This document shows positions 9,531-18,491 of a DNA stretch of 64,000 nucleotides, in pieces (the stretch's first letter is position 1; every line of letters begins with the position of its first letter). The stretch lies in the NCBI GenBank assembly GCA_016721875.1, contig JADKHG010000002.1:443292-507291 (forward strand), written 5' to 3'. The notes beneath the pieces are model-generated. The model had not been told where the DNA came from. It did not search any database and saw only the letters and a program-made list of their open reading frames with translations. The stretch comes from Sphingomonadales bacterium. Its GTDB lineage: Bacteria; Pseudomonadota; Alphaproteobacteria; Sphingomonadales; Sphingomonadaceae. Both the position numbers and the translations under genes were made by a program.

Positions 9531-10034
9531 ATGAAATTGGGCCACATATTAGCACTGACCGGTCTTGTCTTGAGCCCCGCTGCACAAGCGGCTCCGGACA
9601 CCGGTCTTGTGTTGCACAATACCGGAATTGGACAAATCCAGACTGGCGTTGGCGCTATGGCTGGGGTCAAAATCAAACTGGGTTCGGAGCGCGAAGTTAA
9701 AAAAAGCGAGAAGGTAAAGCTGAGCCTAGCTGCGGGCCCGATCATGGCTGTGCCGGATGCAAAATCCCTAGATGGATTGCGACGCGGTGAAGCATCACTA
9801 ATCGGTTTCGAATTGAATCCTGGCTACTCCACCAGTGTCAACTTCGCCGGCAAGCCTGTTGCAGTTCACTATACAAAGCTCGGTGCTGCTGAGAAAAGCG
9901 AACAGGAAGATGATGATGGGAAGCAAAGCACGGGCGACAAGGCCGCTTGGGTGGCGCTTGTTGCAGGCGGTGTAATGCTCGCACTGGTGGGCTATTATAT
10001 CGCCGAGTGCGGTAGTGGACGCTGCAGCGAATAA
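9531..10034 (+). CDS. hypothetical exported protein with C-terminal membrane segment
   Basis: The 167-residue protein has a signal peptide (MKLGHILALTGLVLSPAAQA), a Gly/Lys-rich middle with no known motif, and one hydrophobic segment near residues 134-156 (AAWVALVAGGVMLALVGYYI). It ends in a short Cys-containing tail (ECGSGRCSE). I do not recognise the family. It stands alone between phrB and the convergent SDR gene. Confidence 0.6.
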   Translation: MKLGHILALTGLVLSPAAQAAPDTGLVLHNTGIGQIQTGVGAMAGVKIKLGSEREVKKSEKVKLSLAAGPIMAVPDAKSLDGLRRGEASLIGFELNPGYSTSVNFAGKPVAVHYTKLGAAEKSEQEDDDGKQSTGDKAAWVALVAGGVMLALVGYYIAECGSGRCSE

Positions 10035-10044
10035 TCGCCAGCAA

Positions 10045-10752
10045 TCAACCTTCGATCTGCAATCGATGGCCGGTTTGAAAGTCGCTGCTGAGCAATTTGC
10101 CGATTGCCTTCGCCACTACCGATGGTTCCTTCAGCGTAGCCGGGTCTTCGCCGGGATAGGCCTTGGCGCGCATCGCGGTGCGGGTGCGACCCGGATCGAC
10201 AATCGCAACCTTGAGTGGAGCTAGGTTTTTGACTTCCTCGGCATAGCTTAGGGCAAGTGTTTCGAGCGCTGCTTTGGATGCCCCATAGGCACCCCAAAAT
10301 GCACGTGGTGCGCTGCCGACGCTGCTGGTCAAAATCACAAGACGCCCGGCGTTGCTTCCCCGGAGCAGGCTGTCAAACGAAGCAATTAACGCCTGTTGTG
10401 CAAGCAGGTTGAGTGTCAACACGCGGTTGAATTCGGCCGGGTCGATCACCGGCACCGGCGACAATGTCCCAAGCATAGCTGCGTTGAGCACCAATATGTC
10501 GATCTTGCCCCAGCGTTCTCGCAACGCCGCTGCCAGCCGTTCGATACTTCCGCCTTCGGTCAGGTCCATCGGCGCGATGGTTGCGCTGCCACCGGCTTCG
10601 AAGATGCGTTGCTCAACCGCCTCCAGATCAGCAGCAGTGCGTGCAGTCAGCACCACATGCGCACCTTTGGCTGCCAACTTTTCCGCAATGGCCGCGCCGA
10701 TGCCGCGACTTGCACCGGTGACCAGCGCTATCCGTCCTTGAAAATCGCTCAT
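10045..10752 (-). CDS. SDR family NAD(P)-dependent oxidoreductase
   Basis: The 235-residue short-chain dehydrogenase has the cofactor motif TGASRGIGAAIAEKLA near residue 14, NAAM near 90, a catalytic Ser in LTSSVGSA and the YGASK pair (Tyr/Lys) near residue 156. Length is typical of the classical family. Substrate cannot be told from the sequence. It lies three bases downstream of purF on the same strand, so it is probably co-transcribed with it. Confidence 0.82.
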   Translation of the reverse strand: MSDFQGRIALVTGASRGIGAAIAEKLAAKGAHVVLTARTAADLEAVEQRIFEAGGSATIAPMDLTEGGSIERLAAALRERWGKIDILVLNAAMLGTLSPVPVIDPAEFNRVLTLNLLAQQALIASFDSLLRGSNAGRLVILTSSVGSAPRAFWGAYGASKAALETLALSYAEEVKNLAPLKVAIVDPGRTRTAMRAKAYPGEDPATLKEPSVVAKAIGKLLSSDFQTGHRLQIEG

Positions 10753-10755
10753 TAT

Positions 10756-12216
10756 TTATCCGACCGCATGCAGTTTCAACTGACCCGCCGCCATGATTTC
10801 ATCCTGATCGGTCAGGCTGGTGGGATATTCGCCAGTGAAGCAGGCGTCGCAATGGGTTGGCCGGGAAGGGTCGCGGCCACTTTCTCCCAACGCGCGATAA
10901 AGGCCGTCAATGGTCAGGAAGGCGAGGCTGTCTGCATGGATGAATTCGCGCATTTCCTCGATATTCAACCGATGCGCCAACAGCTTTTCACGCTCGGGCG
11001 TATCGACGCCGTAATAGCAGCTGTGCATCGTCGGCGGGCTGGCGATACGCATATGCACCTCGGCTGCTCCAGCTTCGCGCATCATCTGTACGATTTTTAA
11101 GGAGGTCGTGCCGCGCACGATTGAATCGTCGATCAGCACGATTTTCTTGCCGGCGACCAGATTGCGATTGGCATTATGCTTCAGCTTGACGCCAAGGTGG
11201 CGGACACCGTCGCCGGGCTGAATGAAGGTGCGGCCGACATAATGCGATCGGATGATGCCAAGCTCGAACGGAATTCCCGACGCTTCTGCATAGCCAATGG
11301 CTGCTGGTGTGCCGCTGTCGGGGACTGGAATGACATAGTCCACATCAACCGGATTTTCGCGCGCCAGCTGCGCGCCGATCGCCTTGCGTACCGAATAGAC
11401 GCTGTTGCCATCGACAATTGAGTCCGGCCTTGAAAAATAGACATGTTCGAAAATGCACGCGCGCGACTGTGTGCGCATGAAAGGCTTATGCGAACGGATG
11501 CCTTCATCGCTGACAATGATGATTTCTCCGGGTTCGACCGAGCGGACAAATTCGGCGCCGACAATGTCCAGCGCAACGGTCTCTGAGGCGAAAATGGTCG
11601 AATCGCCGAGTTTGCCCATAACCAGCGGGCGGATACCCAGAGGATCGCGACAGGCGATCATGCCTTCGGATGTGACGCAGATCAGTGAATAAGCACCCTC
11701 GACCTGGCGCAGCGCATCAATCAAGCGGTCAAGCAAGGCGCGCTGGCCCGATGTGGCGACAAGGTGGATGATGACTTCAGTGTCGGATGTTGACTGGAAT
11801 ATCGATCCACGACCAACCAGCCCCCGCCGCAAATAGGTTGCGTTCGAGATATTGCCATTATGCGCAACAGCAAATCCGCCGGTCGATAGCTCGGCAAATA
11901 ACGGCTGCACATTGCGCAGTGACGTTTCGCCTGTGGTTGAATAGCGGACGTGCCCGGCCGCGACTTGCCCGCGCAATGCTCCGATCACATCCTCGCGGTC
12001 GAAATTGCCTGCAACATGCCCCATCGCGCGGTGGGTGTGGAACTCTTCACCATCAAAGCTGGTAATGCCAGCAGCTTCCTGACCACGATGTTGCAACGCA
12101 TGCAGCCCAAGCGCAACCATCGCCGCCGCACCTTCGGTGTTGAACACGCCAAAAATGCCGCATTCTTCGCGCAATTTGTCGTCGTCGAATGGGTTGGTGG
12201 TAATAGTTGCAACCAT
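10756..12216 (-). CDS. purF: amidophosphoribosyltransferase
   Basis: PurF catalyses the first committed step of purine synthesis, PRPP plus glutamine to phosphoribosylamine. The 486-residue protein has an 18-residue propeptide before the nucleophile Cys19 (EECGIFGVF), so it is of the processed glutamine amidotransferase class. LHALQHRGQEAAGI follows. The PRPP-binding loop IDDSIVRGTTS lies near residue 355. Four cysteine positions typical of Fe-S PurF enzymes appear to include those in MHSCYYGVD and CDACFTGEYP. Confidence 0.93.
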   Translation of the reverse strand: MVATITTNPFDDDKLREECGIFGVFNTEGAAAMVALGLHALQHRGQEAAGITSFDGEEFHTHRAMGHVAGNFDREDVIGALRGQVAAGHVRYSTTGETSLRNVQPLFAELSTGGFAVAHNGNISNATYLRRGLVGRGSIFQSTSDTEVIIHLVATSGQRALLDRLIDALRQVEGAYSLICVTSEGMIACRDPLGIRPLVMGKLGDSTIFASETVALDIVGAEFVRSVEPGEIIIVSDEGIRSHKPFMRTQSRACIFEHVYFSRPDSIVDGNSVYSVRKAIGAQLARENPVDVDYVIPVPDSGTPAAIGYAEASGIPFELGIIRSHYVGRTFIQPGDGVRHLGVKLKHNANRNLVAGKKIVLIDDSIVRGTTSLKIVQMMREAGAAEVHMRIASPPTMHSCYYGVDTPEREKLLAHRLNIEEMREFIHADSLAFLTIDGLYRALGESGRDPSRPTHCDACFTGEYPTSLTDQDEIMAAGQLKLHAVG

Positions 12217-12358
12217 GTGCCGAATCCGCCCGCGTTCTTTGGCGCTGCCTATAGGGCAGGGCAGTTGGCTTGTCTCCCCCTAGTCGCCCTCCATCACTCG
12301 CTTTATCGCATCAGCAATGACGTTGCACCCGGGACGTTGCTCGGCTAGCGATGCGCGA

Positions 12359-12718
12359 ATGAGCGATGAACGCGAAACAGGTTCGGTTTTCGACCCCAAA
12401 TTCGATGACAGCGGACTTTTGAGTGCGGTGGTGACCAATGCCGAAAATGGCGCGCTGCTGATGGTTGGATATATGGATCAGGAAGCGCTTGATGCGACAC
12501 TCGCGACCGGCAAGGTGCATTTTCACTCTCGCAGCCGAGATCGGCTATGGATGAAAGGTGAAAGTAGTGGGCATTTTCTCAACCTTGTCGAAATATTGGT
12601 CGATTGCGATCAGGATGCGTTGCTGATCAAGGCAAAGCCTGACGGTCCCACCTGCCACACCGGAGCACAAAGCTGCTTTTATCGCCGGCTTGTCGATGGA
12701 AAATTGGTACCTGCTTGA
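12359..12718 (+). CDS. hisI: phosphoribosyl-AMP cyclohydrolase
   Basis: This 119-residue enzyme opens the adenine ring of phosphoribosyl-AMP, the third step of histidine synthesis. It has the conserved HSRSRDRLWMKGESSGH segment and the metal ligands in CDQDALL and CHTGAQSCFYR. The start was set at 12359 (MSDERETG), since the open frame upstream has no homology character. No hisE domain is fused. It overlaps the following lipoprotein gene by one base. Confidence 0.9.
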   Translation: MSDERETGSVFDPKFDDSGLLSAVVTNAENGALLMVGYMDQEALDATLATGKVHFHSRSRDRLWMKGESSGHFLNLVEILVDCDQDALLIKAKPDGPTCHTGAQSCFYRRLVDGKLVPA

Positions 12719-13230
12719 TGCGGTGGAACGCCATTTTTGTATGTCTGGTGTTGTCCGGTTGCGGGCAGGATGGAAGCGGAACGGTATTTTCTTCTGATTC
12801 GTCTGCAGAACTGGATCGCCAGGCAATAGCCAAGGACCTGTTACCAGATCCCGAAACGCTCAACATGGCGGGACGCTATGAGCGGCGCAGCGAATTGGGA
12901 ACCGATAAATTTTGCGCGACGAAAAATGGCAGTCAACACGATATCGGAATTCTTGCGGTATTTGGGCCAGAGAGCAAATGTGAGGCGCAAGGCTCGGCAA
13001 CAGCGGATAGCAGCCATATCCGAATCACTTTGAAGGGGAAGGAAAGCTGCAGTTTCACTGCCGAATTTGACGGTGTTGCTTTGCGAATTCCGGGAACACT
13101 GGATTCGGGGTGTTCGAGCTATTGCTCGCCGCGCGCCAGCCTGAGTGGAACGAGCTATTATTTTGTCGAACAGGGCGACGTCAACGCCAGAAAAGCGTTG
13201 GGACGTGATTTCGAAAAGCTGTGTCCCTGA
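12718..13230 (+). CDS. hypothetical lipoprotein
   Basis: The product of about 170 residues starts MRWNAIFVCLVLSGCG, a lipoprotein signal with lipobox LSGC. The mature part has six or more Cys residues (KFCATKNG, SKCEAQ, ESCSF, SGCSSYCSP), suggesting disulfides in the periplasm. I do not recognise the family. Its ATG overlaps the hisI stop (TGATG), so its translation is coupled to hisI, which may be only an accident of packing. Confidence 0.65.
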   Translation: MRWNAIFVCLVLSGCGQDGSGTVFSSDSSAELDRQAIAKDLLPDPETLNMAGRYERRSELGTDKFCATKNGSQHDIGILAVFGPESKCEAQGSATADSSHIRITLKGKESCSFTAEFDGVALRIPGTLDSGCSSYCSPRASLSGTSYYFVEQGDVNARKALGRDFEKLCP

Positions 13231-13237
13231 CCGGTTG

Positions 13238-14260
13238 TCAGCCGGGGACGACGATACAGGCCTGATTGCTCGCGCGAACTTTTACGCACATCGCCTCGGC
13301 TGAATTGCGCGAAGAGAAGGGGCCTGCTTGCAGTCGGGTCACCTTGCCCGCCGCCCGCAAATAAGGGGTCAAAGCGCCAAGCTCGGACACTTTGCCTTCC
13401 AGGCTGTTCCATAGGTTCTTGGCGTTCGCTTCATTGCCAAAGGCGCCAAGCTGGATGCGCCAGCCCGAACCGCTTGCGACTGGCGCTGGGGCGGGCGTTT
13501 TAGGCTTGGGAGCGGTAACGACCGGAGGGACCGTTGTTCCGCCATCCACCGCTGGATAGGTGGGGCCAGTGATGACTGGAGGAGACTGCGGCACCGACGG
13601 CGGAACTGCAATCGGCTTCACGACTTTGGGTGGGGGTGATGTGTTGATCGGAAAGCCCGAAACCTGTTGTGCGCGGATCTGGCCTGATTTTTTTTCCAGC
13701 TCTGCAGCCAGAACCATTGCCTGCTGGCGCTGATCGAGCGGGATATACTGATCCATCTGGGCAAGGCTGCGCGATGCTGGCGCAAGTCCTGCTGCAGAAG
13801 AACGGGTCATCAACGCATAGGCGCGCACCCAATCTTTTGTGATGTTGGTGCCGTTAAACAACTCGGTCGCCAGCAAATATTGTGAACGGGGATCGCCCCG
13901 GTCTGCCGATACCTGAAGGTAGGGCAATGCCTCACCCACTTTGCCCTGATAATGGAGTAAGTGGCCAAGGCTGTCGGCTGCCTGCAAATGCCCCTTGCCA
14001 GCGGCTTTGCGGTACCAGTCGCTGGCGACATTCAAATCCTGTTTGACCCCACGGCCAAGTTTATAGGCTTGTCCCATATTGAATTGTGCATCTGCATCGC
14101 CCTTGATCGCCGCTTCACGCCATTGCTTGACGGCGGCTTCATATTCGCCACGGCTCCACGCATCGACGCCTGATTTGACATCTGCAATTGCGGGTGCGGC
14201 GACAGCGGTTAAGGCTAGAGCGGCCAGAATTCCTGACGAGAATGAGCTCAGTCGGCGCAC
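13238..14260 (-). CDS. Sel1-repeat and SPOR-domain periplasmic protein
   Basis: The GTG at 14260 has a GGGAG ribosome site about eight bases upstream and gives a signal peptide (MRRLSSFSSGILAALALTAV, cleavage after AIA), so I prefer it to the longer frame. Sel1 repeats cover residues ~25-170 (WREAAIKGDADAQFNMGQAY, WYRKAAGKGHLQAADSLGHL). A Pro-rich linker follows, then a C-terminal SPOR domain (~255-340, SGWRIQLGAFGNEANAKNLW). SPOR domains bind septal peptidoglycan lacking stem peptides, so a cell-division or wall-remodelling role is inferred. Confidence 0.82.
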   Translation of the reverse strand: MRRLSSFSSGILAALALTAVAAPAIADVKSGVDAWSRGEYEAAVKQWREAAIKGDADAQFNMGQAYKLGRGVKQDLNVASDWYRKAAGKGHLQAADSLGHLLHYQGKVGEALPYLQVSADRGDPRSQYLLATELFNGTNITKDWVRAYALMTRSSAAGLAPASRSLAQMDQYIPLDQRQQAMVLAAELEKKSGQIRAQQVSGFPINTSPPPKVVKPIAVPPSVPQSPPVITGPTYPAVDGGTTVPPVVTAPKPKTPAPAPVASGSGWRIQLGAFGNEANAKNLWNSLEGKVSELGALTPYLRAAGKVTRLQAGPFSSRNSAEAMCVKVRASNQACIVVPG

Positions 14261-14508
14261 GATCAATACTCCCAATAGAAGAAACACATCTGCTTTAGCG
14301 CGGTAAAACTGCAAAATGGTAAATGCACATACTGAATGATTTAACCAGAGCTTTCTACAGTCTGCACGTTTTTGAGCGACTTGCAATTGCTGGCTTTCTC
14401 GCTTGCCGATTGAGTGGCGGGTGGCACCAAAAGGCCGGATGTCGTTAACTACTTTTTAGCCCTGTTCTGTCACACCCCCTTCAAACGGCTCGTAAAAAGG
14501 GGATTAAT

Positions 14509-15224
14509 GTGAGGGTTCTCGCATTGGCATCACAAAAAGGTGGATCTGGCAAAACTACATTGTCGGGGCATCTGGCTGTACAAGCGCAACTGTCGGGTTC
14601 CGGCCCGGTTGTGCTCATCGACATCGATCCGCAAGGGTCGTTGGCCGATTGGTGGAACGAACGCGAAGCCGATCTTCCGGCTTTTGCCCAGACAACAGTA
14701 GCCCGCCTTGCGGCTGATCTTGCGGTTTTGCGTCAGCAGGGCTTCAAACTGGCCGTTATCGACACGCCACCGGCAATTACTATGGCCATTCAAAGCGTGA
14801 TTTCAGTTTCAGAACTTATCGTCGTTCCAACCCGTCCGAGTCCGCATGACTTGCGTGCAGTCGGGGCAACGGTTGATTTGTGCGAACGTGCTGGCAAGCC
14901 GCTGATTTTCGTAGTCAACGCTGCCACGCCCAAGCAAAAATCACTTCGGAAGCCGCTGTCGCCTTGTCACAACACGGCACGGTCGCGCCGATTACGCTTC
15001 ACCACCGCACTGATTTCGCAGCATCGATGATTGACGGACGCACCGTTATGGAAGTCGATCCTGAAGGTCGTTCAGCAAACGAAGTCCGCCAGTTGTGGGC
15101 TTATATTTCCGATCGGCTCGAAAAGAACTTTCGCCGCACTGTGTTCAGCGCACCCGCAGCCGTCAACCAGCAAGTCGCCGCCGCTCGCCCAATGGGCGGG
15201 TTTGGTCGGCGGGTCGTTGGGTGA
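14509..15224 (+). pseudogene. ParA-family ATPase, frame interrupted
   Basis: The GTG start gives MRVLALASQKGGSGKTTLSG, the deviant Walker A motif of ParA/MinD ATPases, with DIDPQGSLADWW and VIDTPPA following. The frame breaks near 14934. Restoring one G in CCCAAGCAAAAA gives ATPKAKITSEAAVAL, and the protein runs on to 15224 (about 238 residues). This single-domain ParA lacks an N-terminal HTH. The next gene encodes a ribbon-helix-helix-like protein, as in small ParA systems. A base lost in sequencing is likely. Real loss of function is possible if another ParA exists. Confidence 0.8.
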
Positions 15225-15244
15225 ACGTGATAGGGGGGCTGAAC

Positions 15245-15850
15245 ATGGCAGAAGCCAAACCAATCGCATCGCTTTCCTCAGGATTGCTCGCCCGCAAAGG
15301 CGCTGCTCGCCCGGCCATGCGCCGACCTGCATTCAGTCAAGATGGCGTTGCCGCAGCCGTGGGTCATGATGATCTGGGGTGGAACGATATGGGATATGAT
15401 GTCGATCCCGATCCCAACACACCGATGGATTATGATCACGAAGCTGGCTTCAACTCGTTGGCCAATGCCATTCCTGAATCCAAGCCTGAAGTCAAAATTC
15501 AGCAAGAACGCATTGCCGAACAACTGCATGTTCAGGCCGAAGAGATTGGCATTGCCGATCACGGGGCAGAACAGGTCGCGGCTGAAGTCGTTGAAATCAC
15601 AAAAACCGCGCGGAAGATGCCCGTTACAAAAAGTGCACCTAAAGCGGCTGCAGGCAGCAAGGCAAAATCGGCCTTCACCCTGCGGATCGACGCCGAACGC
15701 CATCTGAAACTGCGTCTCGCTTGCGCTGTAAGCAACCGGTCGGCGCAGCAACTGGTTACGTCCGCTCTGGACGCATTCATCGATGCAATGCCTGAAATCT
15801 CGCAACTGGCATCGCAAATCCCGTCATCAAAAGCCGGAAGTGCATTTTGA
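15245..15850 (+). CDS. ribbon-helix-helix-like protein following ParA
   Basis: The ATG at 15245 fits the spacing after parA. The 201-residue protein has a disordered, acidic N-terminal two thirds and a C-terminal segment (residues ~140-190) with SAFTLRIDAERHLKLRLACA followed by NRSAQQLVTSALDAFIDAM. This looks like a ribbon-helix-helix DNA-binding fold. In ParA-type partition systems such proteins act as the ParB or adaptor partner, so a pairing with the upstream ATPase is inferred. It is not a canonical ParB. Confidence 0.65.
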   Translation: MAEAKPIASLSSGLLARKGAARPAMRRPAFSQDGVAAAVGHDDLGWNDMGYDVDPDPNTPMDYDHEAGFNSLANAIPESKPEVKIQQERIAEQLHVQAEEIGIADHGAEQVAAEVVEITKTARKMPVTKSAPKAAAGSKAKSAFTLRIDAERHLKLRLACAVSNRSAQQLVTSALDAFIDAMPEISQLASQIPSSKAGSAF

Positions 15851-15867
15851 AAATTGGGGTAATGGTC

Positions 15868-17238
15868 ATGAAGAATTCTGCTTTCCTGAAACTGGCATTT
15901 TCGACTGTTGCCATCGCCGTGCCAACGGCTGGCTGCACACAATTTGGTATGGATGCCCCCTCAACCGCAGCTCGCGCAGAAAATGTGCAAGCCAAAAAGG
16001 CCAATGGCTGGGCGTTGAAGGCCGAAAAGCTGCTGGCAAAGGGAAAAGCCGATCAGGCGCTGACCTTTGCCGAAATGGCGGTCGAAGGCGATATGCGCAA
16101 TCTCGAATATCGTGGCCTGCTCGCCCGTTCTTATGTCGCCAATGGCCGTTTCGCTTCAGCGGAACGCACGTTGATGGATGTGATGGAACTGGGTCAGGTC
16201 GATCCGCGCACCGTTGTCAGCCTTGCTTTGGCGCGGATTGCGCAAGGTAAGGTCGAATCCGCCATCTCTTTGGTAGAGGCGAATCGCGCTATCCTTCCAG
16301 CATCGGATTATGGCTTGGCACTGGCTCTGGCGGGTGATGCGAAACGCGCAATCGCCGTCCTTACCGATGCCATCCGGTCAGACAATGCCACCGCTCGTAC
16401 CCGCCAGAATCTGGCTCTCGCCTTTGCGATGGACGGTCGTTGGCGTGAAGCACAGGTTATGGCGCTGCAGGATATGCCGCAGGAAACCGTGGATAACCAT
16501 CTGGTCAAATGGGCCCAATATGCACGACCGGGTGCTTATACGGTACGCATCGCCGGTTTGCTTGGCGTGAACCCGGTCGAAGACGCTGGTCAGCCGGTCC
16601 GTCTTGCATTGAATAATGCCGTAGCCGCCGATGTGCAAATGGCGGCACTTGATCCGGTAACGGTTGCTTCGGCAGAGCCCGCCCCTGTTGACATCATCGC
16701 CGAACTGGCGGCAACCGGTCCCGTTCCGGGTGGCGAAAGCAATGTCGTGGTCGCTTCGGTCGATCCCAGCACCATGATTGAAGCCGAGCCTGCTCCACTG
16801 ATCCGCGCGCCGGTTGGCCCGACGAAGGCTGCTCAGATGGAAAAGGTTGAAAAGCCAGTATCCAAACCCGTCAAACTGGCGCTTGCCGATGTTCCGGCTG
16901 TATCGTCTTCCAGATCGGTAAGTGGCTCGCATCTTGTGCAGCTTGGGGCCTTCTCATCGGCAGCCAATGCGCAGAAAGCATGGTCGGATCTGACTTCAAA
17001 GCACAGCGTGCTGAAGGGATTTTCGTCGGCTAGCTCAACGGTCACCGTAAAGGGCAAGAAATTTGTCCGCCTTGCGGCAATGGGCTTTGGCAATGCGCAA
17101 TCTGCCAATGCAGTTTGCAGTCGGATCAAGTCATCGGGTGGCGTTTGCCTCGTCCGCAACATTTCGGGCGAAGCACAGCCGGTGCGGATGGCGCGGGCTA
17201 AGAGCGGCAAGAAACCGGTTCGGATCGCTGCGCGCTAA
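15868..17238 (+). CDS. TPR and SPOR-domain lipoprotein
   Basis: I chose the ATG at 15868, with a GGGG ribosome site seven bases upstream. It gives a lipoprotein signal ending VPTAGC. The ~456-residue protein has TPR repeats at residues ~45-210 (AEKLLAKGKADQALTFAEMA, YVANGRFASAERTLMDVMEL). A low-complexity Ala/Pro/Val linker and a C-terminal SPOR domain (~345-430, SGSHLVQLGAFSSAANAQKAW) follow. It forms the third gene of a ParA/RHH/lipoprotein cluster, which suggests a link between chromosome or protein positioning and the division septum. Confidence 0.78.
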   Translation: MKNSAFLKLAFSTVAIAVPTAGCTQFGMDAPSTAARAENVQAKKANGWALKAEKLLAKGKADQALTFAEMAVEGDMRNLEYRGLLARSYVANGRFASAERTLMDVMELGQVDPRTVVSLALARIAQGKVESAISLVEANRAILPASDYGLALALAGDAKRAIAVLTDAIRSDNATARTRQNLALAFAMDGRWREAQVMALQDMPQETVDNHLVKWAQYARPGAYTVRIAGLLGVNPVEDAGQPVRLALNNAVAADVQMAALDPVTVASAEPAPVDIIAELAATGPVPGGESNVVVASVDPSTMIEAEPAPLIRAPVGPTKAAQMEKVEKPVSKPVKLALADVPAVSSSRSVSGSHLVQLGAFSSAANAQKAWSDLTSKHSVLKGFSSASSTVTVKGKKFVRLAAMGFGNAQSANAVCSRIKSSGGVCLVRNISGEAQPVRMARAKSGKKPVRIAAR

Positions 17239-17260
17239 GCTATACAGAAATTCAAATGAC

Positions 17261-17295
17261 GAAGGGCGGTGGATCAGAGGATCTGGCCGCCCTTC
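17261..17295. terminator. possible bidirectional terminator hairpin
   Basis: GAAGGGCGG (17261-17269) pairs with CCGCCCTTC (17287-17295) around a 17-base loop, between the SPOR lipoprotein gene and the convergent pyrC' gene, whose last codons it overlaps. The T-run after it (CATCGTTTTG) is weak, so the call is tentative. Confidence 0.4.
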
Positions 17296-18491
17296 ATCGT
17301 TTTGAGGACACGGCCCTGCACCGGCAATTTATCAAACGGAGTATTGCCCGCCAGCGCCGCCATTTTTTCGCTATCCACCTGCCACGGCGTGTCGGGGTCG
17401 ATGAAAATCAGGTCAGCCTCATGACCGGGCGCGATCCGACCTGCGTTGAGATTTAGGATCTTCGCTGGATTGCCTGACAGCAGCTCGAATAACTTGCCCA
17501 TGCTGATCACGCCATCGCGCACCAGATTGAGCGTCAAGGCGAGTAACGTCTCGGCTCCTGCCATTCCGGGTGCAGCATCGGCGAAGGGCAGGCGCTTGTC
17601 CTCGGGTCCACGCGGATCGTGGCCTGAAGCAATCACATCAATCGTGCCATCAGCGACTGCTGCAATACAGGCCAGCCGGTCGGTTTCGCCGCGCAGCGGC
17701 GGCGAAAGCCGCGCGAAGGTGCGAAAACCAATCAGTGCCGTGTCCGACAGGAACAGATGGGCAGGGGTGATGCCACAGGTGATTCGTGCGCCGCGTTGCT
17801 TTGCCAGCCGCACCAAATCCAGTCCGCGTTTGGTTGTCACCTGCCGGATGTGAAGGTGAGCGCCGCTTTCTGCGGCCAGCAACAGGTCGCGCTGGATCGC
17901 TAATTCTTCGGCGATTGGCGCGGCGCTGGGCAGGCCCAATATCGTCGCGTTAGTGCTGTTGGTGGCGACTGCTTTTCCTGCAAGGCCAGCATCCTCGGCA
18001 TGCACAAACAGCGGCATGTCCAGCATTGCGCAATATTGCATCAACCGCAGCATAAGACCCGAATCATCGATCCAGCGCCGACCAGTAGCAACGCCCAGAG
18101 CGCCCGCTTGTTTCATAAGCGCGATTTCGGCCATGTGCTTGCCGTCGAGATCTTTGGTCGCTGCAGCCAGAGGGTGCACCCAGAAATCGGGTTTTCCCTT
18201 GCGCGCAGCAAAGCGGATTGTAGCCGGATCGTCGTGCACTGGTGACTGGTCGGGCATCAACGCGGCGCGGGTGATACCGCCGAAGCGGAATGCAGGCTTG
18301 TCAGTGGCAAACACGCCCAGATCGATAATCCCCGGTGCCACCACCAGATTTTCGGCGTCGATGGTTTCGGCAATGGGTTCGGCACGGCCAACTTCGGCGA
18401 TCCGTTCGCCGATGATGTGGATGTGGCCGCTTTGGGGTTCGGCTTGTCCCGGCAACACCAGCCGCCCGTTCAGGATATTGACCCCGCTCAT
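17274..18491 (-). CDS. pyrC': dihydroorotase-like protein PyrC' (predicted inactive)
   Basis: The 405-residue protein has the full amidohydrolase fold of class I dihydroorotase but lacks the metal centre. The usual D-x-H-x-H motif after PG-IID reads DLGVF (residues 57-61), so both histidines are missing. The catalytic Asp of the TDHAPH motif is replaced in ASGHDPRG. HAEDAG and HLHIRQV are kept. Inactive homologues of this kind (PyrC' of Pseudomonas) serve as structural subunits of class A aspartate transcarbamoylase. Its ATG overlaps the pyrB stop by four bases, as in Pseudomonas. A second, active pyrC should exist elsewhere. Confidence 0.82.
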   Translation of the reverse strand: MSGVNILNGRLVLPGQAEPQSGHIHIIGERIAEVGRAEPIAETIDAENLVVAPGIIDLGVFATDKPAFRFGGITRAALMPDQSPVHDDPATIRFAARKGKPDFWVHPLAAATKDLDGKHMAEIALMKQAGALGVATGRRWIDDSGLMLRLMQYCAMLDMPLFVHAEDAGLAGKAVATNSTNATILGLPSAAPIAEELAIQRDLLLAAESGAHLHIRQVTTKRGLDLVRLAKQRGARITCGITPAHLFLSDTALIGFRTFARLSPPLRGETDRLACIAAVADGTIDVIASGHDPRGPEDKRLPFADAAPGMAGAETLLALTLNLVRDGVISMGKLFELLSGNPAKILNLNAGRIAPGHEADLIFIDPDTPWQVDSEKMAALAGNTPFDKLPVQGRVLKTMKGGQIL

